From Gnetum montanum (Eukaryota > Streptophyta > Gnetopsida > Gnetales > Gnetaceae), in assembly GCA_015680685.1 (NCBI GenBank), contig MNCI01019056.1, positions 30,605-94,604 on the forward strand: 64,000 nucleotides of DNA. The letters are read 5' to 3'. Positions 58,330-64,000 of this stretch are shown one piece after another. The translations under genes were made by a program, and so were the position numbers. Below the pieces are notes generated by a model that saw nothing but the letters and a program-made list of their open reading frames with translations, did no database searches and was not told the DNA's origin. Each line of letters opens with the position of its first letter. Position 1 is the stretch's first letter.

Positions 58330-59940
58330 AGATTGAGGCTGCACTCGTATTGTCAAAAAAAAAAGTAATTTCATGTTTTCTGACGTTAGTGGCCACATGC
58401 AGGGAGCTTCCAATAATCTTTGAGAACTTATCGTTTTCCCTTGTTGTAGATGCCTGTGGGTGAACGTGAATAAACTGGATGTTTTTCTATCATTGTTTTG
58501 AATTAACAATTTTCTCGGCGCTTTCAGCGTGCTTAGTGTCAGCTAGGTAGTGTACCGCTGAGGTTGTTGTTTTGGTAAGTTTAGTCTTTAATTGGGTAAG
58601 CCTAGATAGAAAGATCTAGAACAGTTCCTGTTAAACTATCATTGGACAAAACTATAGAAACATTAAAACTGGATAATGTCTTGACCTTCCAAAACTGAGC
58701 AAAGTGGTAAAAGGACAATGTTGGCTAGTGTTCAAAGAACCTGAGGAAGCTACCGGTCCAACTGTTGTTTAAGAGCACGCTTGTTTCTCCTGATAATACT
58801 TGAGCGGGTCCCAGGCTTCCAGCGATTTAACTTCCTGTTAATTCGTAGGCCCTCATTCATGGGCTTCTATTCATTCTTAAACGTGAATAGAAAAACCTTC
58901 TTAGTTGAACTTTCGTTGTCATGGTACTACATGACCCAAAAGCATTTAACATTAACTGTTTATAACATTTAATAATTCAAAGGTTAAATAATAATTTTCA
59001 GAAGCACCACTATATCTTATGCAATTGGTTTAAAAGAGGGGATGACCCTGATGTTGTAAGACCCTACCATAGCAGTTAAACATATCAATCATGGCCCCAT
59101 GCTAGCATAGGAGAGTTAGCATTAACACATTCATTGCAAGTTTAGCAATAGATCTGAAAAAAATATAGCAAGGTTAGTCCTAGCAAATTACATAATGATA
59201 CATGATAACATATCATCAAGGGGGTGTAACTTAGTTCTAGTTTGTGGCTTGCATCATGGTTTTATGTATTGTCCTACATTTGGTCATGGTTAAATAAAGT
59301 TTGCAGTTACAAATCAATATTCTACAATACTAGAACCATTTATAGCATTTGTCAATAATTTGGATATGAATCTATGGAATACAATTCACAATAATAAGAT
59401 TGGCAAATAACTATCATAGGTGATATGGAAAATCACAAATTTTGGAGGGAGTTGAAAGTAAACGAGAAGTATAGTGGTTGGCATTAAAAGGCCAAAAAAA
59501 AAGATGTGACATGTAGAATTAGATTTAGAGCAACAAATAAAGAATAGGGATGGGTTGGCACCATTTGTGTGATTATTTCAGTATTTTGCACTCCATCCAA
59601 TTGGACCTACCTACTCCTTTTGTTTTTCTAAATTATTATTATTTTAAATTTCATTGTGCCTATGCCAAGCAAGTATTAAATGTGGTTTGAAAAATAGGGT
59701 ATTATTTCATGGCCAATATTTTTTTAAAAAATATTTTTTCAAATACTTTGCCATTTGGTAGTACAATGGTAAGCTTATGCCTTGCATCTAAGTTGTTACA
59801 TTTACATCTACTTTCTTGCATCTATTAGGGCGAGACAAACAAGGATTTTTTTCTTGTAACTTAGTGGCACCCATTGAAATGGAACTTAAGTTTTCTTGTA
59901 TTTATTATGACCACACTAACTTCAAAATTCCTTTTATGGA
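58330..59940. other. Region downstream of the dsRBD exon, no further exon recognised
   Basis: It contains mixed-composition sequence to about 58900, then AT-rich DNA. If the DRB gene is real this could be intron. No second domain was read. 59750-59800 has a weak tRNA box A-like motif (TTTGGTAGTACAATGGTAAG). Confidence 0.4.
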
Positions 59941-59944
59941 CATT

Positions 59945-60040
59945 TTTTTTCCATAACTCAGCATGGTGCACTGGAATTTGAACTTGTGACTTATGTTAAC
60001 TTGCTAAGATTCTTATCACTAAGGTAAAAAGCTACAAGTT
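59945..60040 (-). repeat. tRNA-derived SINE, copy 2
   Basis: On the minus strand it reads TTTTTACCTTAGTGATAAGA (box A-like), then CACAAGTTCAAATTCCAGTG (box B-like) and CATGCTGAGTTATGG. It parallels copies 1 and 3 and ends in an A-run. Confidence 0.5.
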
Positions 60041-60129
60041 TGTTGGTGAGGAGTGTCTCAAGTGGTCAACTTCAATTCATCATTGTCATTATCATCATTA
60101 TAGCATTATCTGAAAAAATGGGGTAGTTA

Positions 60130-60250
60130 ATACATTGCAAGTGTGACCCTTTTGCTTGTGGTAAGACACTTGAGTTCGATGCTCCAAGTCATGGATTTGA
60201 TTCCGGTGGACAATGTTGAGTTATATAAAGTTCTTATTAATCTTATGATT
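60130..60250 (+). repeat. tRNA-derived SINE, copy 3
   Basis: TTTGCTTGTGGTAAGACACT is box A-like. GCTCCAAGTCATGGATTTGA followed by TTCCGGTGGACAATG carries box B. The tail GTTGAGTTATATAAAGTTCT matches copy 1 (minus strand). Confidence 0.6.
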
Positions 60251-61079
60251 TTTTATGATTCATAATGCTTTCTTTTTAAAAAAACATTAGGCTCAATGTA
60301 TTTATGTTACAGAGATGCATCTACTAAGGTGAATGTTGGATGTGACTAGAAAAGATCTTATCAACAACTTTCTCTCTTTCTTTGAAGAATGGTTAACCCA
60401 ATTTGATGGTGGGCTTGGCACATCTAGAAGACTGAAACCTTATTACATTATTAATCATGCTAGAGATAAAACTAATATTTCTAGAAAATATCAACAAAAA
60501 AAGAAAAATGATGAAACAAAAGTGAAGCTCCTAAAGCTCATAGTGCAAACCAAAAAAAAAAGGTCTTACATACTATTACAAAACAAGAATAATCAAACAC
60601 TAAGAATGTGTTTGGTTCCTTGAATCTATATATATTAAATTGTTAAAGAGGTTGAATCCAAAGACTTATGTGATAAAATAAGTCCTAAAAGAGTAAAGCA
60701 AGATACATCATCAAACAACAAAGATTCAAAGAAAAAAAAACTATAGAATGGTTAAGCAATATTGAAAATCCAAATTATAATTGTTTTCTCAAATATATAG
60801 AGTTTAGCAATGCAAGGTGTTATTTATTAAAATTCAACACCATCATGGTAGTGAAAGAAGCTAAAACAATTTTCAACCAACCTTAAAGCTAGGGCATTAC
60901 AATCATATTTTTCTTATGCAAAAGCCACTAATTTCTACATCATTAGGTATGAAAGGAAAAGTTAATAAGGGATTTATGTTTGTGTAATTTTCAATTTTCT
61001 CAAATTTGGTAGGTTCAAGAGATTACATTATTATGAATGTATATGTAGTTATTCTATAGGATATATTATTGTTGGTGAT
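60251..61079. other. AT-rich stretch, no recognised gene
   Basis: An open frame at 60333-60623 (96 codons, Lys-rich, MLDVTRKDLINNFLSFFEEW) has no visible domain. Poly-A-type tracts cause much of its composition. I do not call it a gene. Confidence 0.35.
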
Positions 61080-62470
61080 AGGGCTACTGATAGTTTCCTT
61101 GAGCATAAGACAACCTCTTGGGTTTCTATCTCTTAACGAACACTAGATTTAAGGCATAAACCCTAGAATCATAAAGATGTAACATTATTAGGCAACAACT
61201 CTTTGGATGTTTGTATTGGCAAATGGCATAACCATCATCATCTGACTTAGAGTCTACAACCTACTCTACTATAGGCACTTTCCCTTTCTAGTAATAATAG
61301 TCATTTTCTACATATCTCTTCTTTTTCTTATGCATGTCTTTAGCTCTCCCTTGTTCTACTTTCTCCTCCATAATATTAAGTTTTTTTTGAAATTTTTGAT
61401 CAATGAAGTTCTAAATTTTATGAAACTTTACAAGAATTTCAATAATTGACTTTTAAATAGGTAGGATTTTTCTTTGCACAACATCCTCCAATGATGCTTC
61501 TTCTTCATAGAGAAGAACCTCCTTTTTGTAGATAGAGGGGTTCCTATTATAATCCTCCACATTTTCTCTCTTCTTGAGTTCCCCTTCCTCTTTTGCCATT
61601 TAATCAATGAGCCTTTAATTTTGATGGAATTTTATTCTAGATATTGTCCCTTGGTCATAGAGCAGAAGAGTATTTCTTGTCTTATTTCAGAGTTCATTGC
61701 TGATATGGTGTAGTTGCTCCCTTTGAGAAAAGTAATGGCTAAAGCATTAATGAAGTAGAGAATAGTACCTATCCAAGGCTATATCAAGGAACTTATGATT
61801 ACCTTGTCTCCACCTTTGGATTTGCTTTCTCAAGTTGGACACTAGGGAGTACATTTGATATTTGTCCTTAAGCAGTTCAAGCATTGTAGTCCACCTCTTG
61901 ATGAATTCTAGTTTCAAAAAAGTAGTACCAACTTTTTTCTTCTTTGACAATTATTATTGAAAATAATTTTAGCTTTGTCCATTCATTTTCAATATTCTAC
62001 AAAGCATAAGCATCATTGAAGGCTTGTAAATGATGTTGTAGATTCGCATTATATCCTCCTTTGAAGTTAGGAATATTGTTCATATCTAACCATTGCATTC
62101 AGTTGTTCCCTGATGCTTGGTAGGTATGCATATCACCTCCTTGATGTTGATCATGCTCCTTGTTGCAGGGAATGATTCTTCATAATCATCATAATCTTTA
62201 TGGCTCCTATCATTACCATGTCTCCTTTAGTATTGCCAGTTATGCCTTCATTCACATTTATGCCTAACTTCCTACTCATGTCTACCATCTATTTTGTCAT
62301 CTCAATGATGGTTCCCTCTATCATCTCCACCCAAGCTACGATCATTACCCCTTCTATCTTGGCCATGTTCACCCTTGTTAAAGCTTGATGATGAGGATGA
62401 AGATGGAGAACTAGGAGTGTTATGTTAGCTTATTGTCCTCTATTGACCTCTTTGATGTTCTTTTGGTTAC
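61080..62470 (-). pseudogene. E8: gag fragment of the E1-E6 family, target of E6
   Basis: Minus-strand reading 61950-61747 gives FIKRWTTMLELLKDKYQMYS and VSNLRKQIQRWRQGNHKFLD, matching the E3 and E5 capsid core. The basic linker and cysteine region follow to about 61080, parallel to E4 31500-30780. Upstream, 62390-62200 is the Asp/Arg/Gly/His-rich part. The frame is cut at 62471 by the E6 LTR. The rest of gag should lie beyond E6, outside the window. Confidence 0.75.
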
Positions 62471-62496
62471 TGATGAGATGCGGTTTGCGTTAGCCG

Positions 62497-62602
62497 TGAT
62501 ATCGCATATGCGATATCGCAGCTGATGCGATATCACATCACCCGCAATATCGCATATGCGATATCGTGTCCTTCCCTACGATATCGCGTACGCGATATCG
62601 CA
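62497..62602 (+). promoter_or_regulatory. Palindromic GATATCGC array in the E6 U3
   Basis: GATATCGCATATGCGATATC is a perfect 20-bp palindrome (about 62498-62517). It is followed by a half unit GCGATATCAC, a second AATATCGCATATGCGATATC, and a CG-richer version GATATCGCGTACGCGATATC. The TATA box lies about 16 bp further on. Likely transcription-factor sites or a hairpin. Function not known. Confidence 0.7.
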
Positions 62603-62617
62603 GTCCGCTGCCATGTC

Positions 62618-62625
62618 TATAAATA
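62618..62625 (+). promoter_or_regulatory. E6 LTR TATA box
   Basis: TCTATAAATAAGAGGCAGCT, the same core as in the E3 LTRs. Transcription of the element would begin some 30 bp downstream. Confidence 0.65.
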
Positions 62626-63491
62626 AGAGGCAGCTCTCCCTTATTTGGGGATCCCAGTTTTAGAGTAGCGAAGCTCTGGCAGTTTGATCCCTTCAGAGTT
62701 AGAATTTTTTCCGTGTCTGCCTACAGTGTGGTGAATGTGATTATATGGTGTCTTTATTCGAGTGTGTCATACTTGGACACGCACATGACCAGCAATAAAG
62801 ATCGAGATTACTTCATCATTGTAGCATTCACTTAGTTTATTTATTTTTTATTTATTTAATGTTATTTATTGCTTTCATAGCACGGTGTGAGTACGACTTA
62901 ACTACGAGCATCTACGGGTGTGTACGGCTAGTTGAGGAATTGGTTACTCATCGCGAGTAGTCTCTCACCCTTAAACTCCTAAAAGCGGAACGAGTACGAC
63001 TTGATTACGAGCATTTAAGTGTGACTGCTTGGTAGCCCAGTGGTGTAGCTAGGGGGATCTACACTTGGTAACCCAGTGGCGTATTTGGGGTCTGCGCTTG
63101 GTAATCCCAGTGGCGTACCTAGGCCTATGCTTGGTAGTCCTAGTGGCAGTCGTGCATGAGTCCAAGATGTGTATGGTTGATCAAGGAATCGGTTGCTCGT
63201 CGCACTGAGGCTAGATTAGATTTCCTTACCCTTTTCCTCCTAGTTTAGTTTAGTTAATATTACTTTCCACTACCATCAGGAGTAGCGTTAGATTAGAACA
63301 CATCATACACCTCATCTAGACTAAACCATACGTGACATGTGCAAAACTAGTCTAGGTGGGAAGACAGCGAATTGCGACCTAAGGCTAACTATCTAGGTGC
63401 CACAACTAGGCCATCTGCGGAGTTTGGCTGGATCACGCATGCGACGTTCGTTTCATATGGTTGAGTGTAGGGGTACCTCGCCACTCATCAT

Positions 63492-63510
63492 TGGCGCCGT
63501 TTCCGGGGAT
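63492..63510 (+). other. E6 primer-binding site (tRNA-Asp)
   Basis: TGGCGCCGTTTCCGGGGAT lies one base after the LTR. It differs from the complement of the plant tRNA-Asp 3' end at a single position (T for G). Confidence 0.93.
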
Positions 63511-63621
63511 GGTGCTAGTTATCTAGATTAGTTAAATCATACAAGCTCGCTGTAAAGAACTTAATGATATATCTCTTAAAAAAGAAGAATTATAAAAAGT
63601 CACATAAATTCACACAAAACA

Positions 63622-64000
63622 ATGTCTCTCCGACTAGATGATAATAATGCCACACTTAGTGAGGAAGTTCATTGGAGAACCAATGAGTTATATGACAATG
63701 AAGGTTGGAGTATACAACCTGAAGTGGGAGTTTCCTATAAGAATGAACAAAAACAACGTCATCAAAACACAAACTTACAAGATGATGATGAACCCCCACT
63801 GGCCACTACAAGCTTAACGCAAATAGAAGAGGCTGTTCGAATCTCACATAGGCATCGTAAAGAGAGCTGTGTACCCAGGCTCGATTTAAATAACTTTCCT
63901 AAATTTTCAGGAGGCTATGACTTAGATCTGCATCAACATTTACTAGCCTTCTATGATGCCTGCACATGGAATAACATTGATAACAGTTGGCAAAAACTAA
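63622..64000 (+). CDS. E6 gag, N-terminal 126 codons (open, runs off the window)
   Basis: The first ATG after the PBS, at 63622, opens MSLRLDDNNATLSEEVHWRT and has no stop up to the right edge. Motifs shared with E5 gag in the same order are DDDEPPLATTSLTQIEEAV, ISHRHRKESCVPRLDLNNFP, FSGGYDLDLHQHLLAFYDAC and NNIDNSWQKL. The last two correspond to the E3 capsid start (GGYNADPQHYLQAFHDACAL, NIDNEWQKL). It is the only uninterrupted gag start in the window. It likely encodes capsid, assembled in the cytoplasm around element RNA. Confidence 0.85.
   Translation, partial: MSLRLDDNNATLSEEVHWRTNELYDNEGWSIQPEVGVSYKNEQKQRHQNTNLQDDDEPPLATTSLTQIEEAVRISHRHRKESCVPRLDLNNFPKFSGGYDLDLHQHLLAFYDACTWNNIDNSWQKL

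Larger units (their letters stand above)
62471..63490 (+). repeat. E6 5' LTR (1020 bp)
   Basis: It begins TGATGAG and ends CTCATCA, a perfect 7-bp inverted terminal pair. U3 (62497-62602) holds GATATC palindromes, followed by TATAAATA at 62618-62625. U5 has two copies of a GAGTACGACTTRAYTACGAG module (about 62890 and 62992) and four tandem units beginning CTTGGTA (63027-63155). Confidence 0.92.
62471..64000 (+). mobile_element. E6: best-preserved gypsy element, 5' end only
   Basis: A full 5' LTR, a near-perfect PBS and an uninterrupted gag start run to the window edge. CG dinucleotides, largely lost in the other copies, are still common in its LTR, which suggests a young insertion. The 5-bp flank before it is GTTAC, which should be repeated after the 3' LTR outside the window. 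Confidence 0.9.

Noticed and set aside
60333-60623. 96-codon open frame as a host gene
   Set aside because: Lys/Asn-rich composition from A-rich DNA, no domain, and no partner exons.

Overview
This window is repeat-dominated nuclear DNA from a land plant, most likely a seed plant; I cannot name the species. The base composition is AT-rich. Nearly every recognisable protein fragment belongs to Ty3/gypsy-type LTR retrotransposons whose primer-binding site matches the 3' end of plant tRNA-Asp (PBS core TGGCGCCGTT). The copies are riddled with C-to-T and G-to-A changes and stop codons, as expected of methylated, ageing elements. A run of about 685 N (11030-11714) is an assembly gap.

Layout, left to right. 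1-3030 holds a deleted + strand element, E1 (gag, protease, partial integrase, 3' LTR). At 3185-33692 lies a large minus-strand element, E4, bounded by the exact 5-bp duplication CACTA. Its left LTR is split by a + strand element E2 (3848-18195). E2's gag is in turn split by a minus-strand element E3 (7027-14218), bounded by the exact duplication CCAAC. So three insertions are nested like dolls. E4 is the only copy that still shows reverse transcriptase, RNase H and a near-complete integrase. It also carries an extra coiled-coil ORF between pol and the 3' LTR, and an LTR-like promoter inside the element.

33698-37435 contains pieces of a second LTR-like family, a detached element 3' region and a tRNA-derived SINE. 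37436-46727 is another + strand element, E5. It lacks almost all of pol but keeps the extra ORF, and it is interrupted by a solo LTR (42760-43563, duplication GGAAC). 46728-51480 is decayed repeat DNA with an inverted copy of the second LTR-like family. 51490-55020 is a degenerate gag-protease of a different gypsy lineage (E7).

The only likely host-gene sequence is a double-stranded-RNA-binding domain exon at about 58077-58318 (+), related to plant DRB/HYL1 proteins, in a locally GC-richer patch. 59940-60250 holds two more SINE copies. 61080-62470 is a minus-strand gag fragment (E8). It is interrupted at 62471 by E6, the best-preserved element: a 1020-bp 5' LTR, a near-perfect PBS and an uninterrupted gag start running off the right edge.

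The most unusual pattern concerns LTR regulation. In each element the stretch just upstream of the LTR TATA box is filled with short, mostly palindromic repeats. The motif differs between elements (GATATCGC/GCGATATC, ACTCTAATTATTAGAGT, ATCAATGTGGCC), while the rest of the LTR is related. E4, and less clearly E5, carries a second TATA region resembling its own LTR upstream of the extra ORF.

All calls come from reading the sequence and translations by eye. No alignment or database search was run, so boundaries given as 'about' may move by tens of bases.
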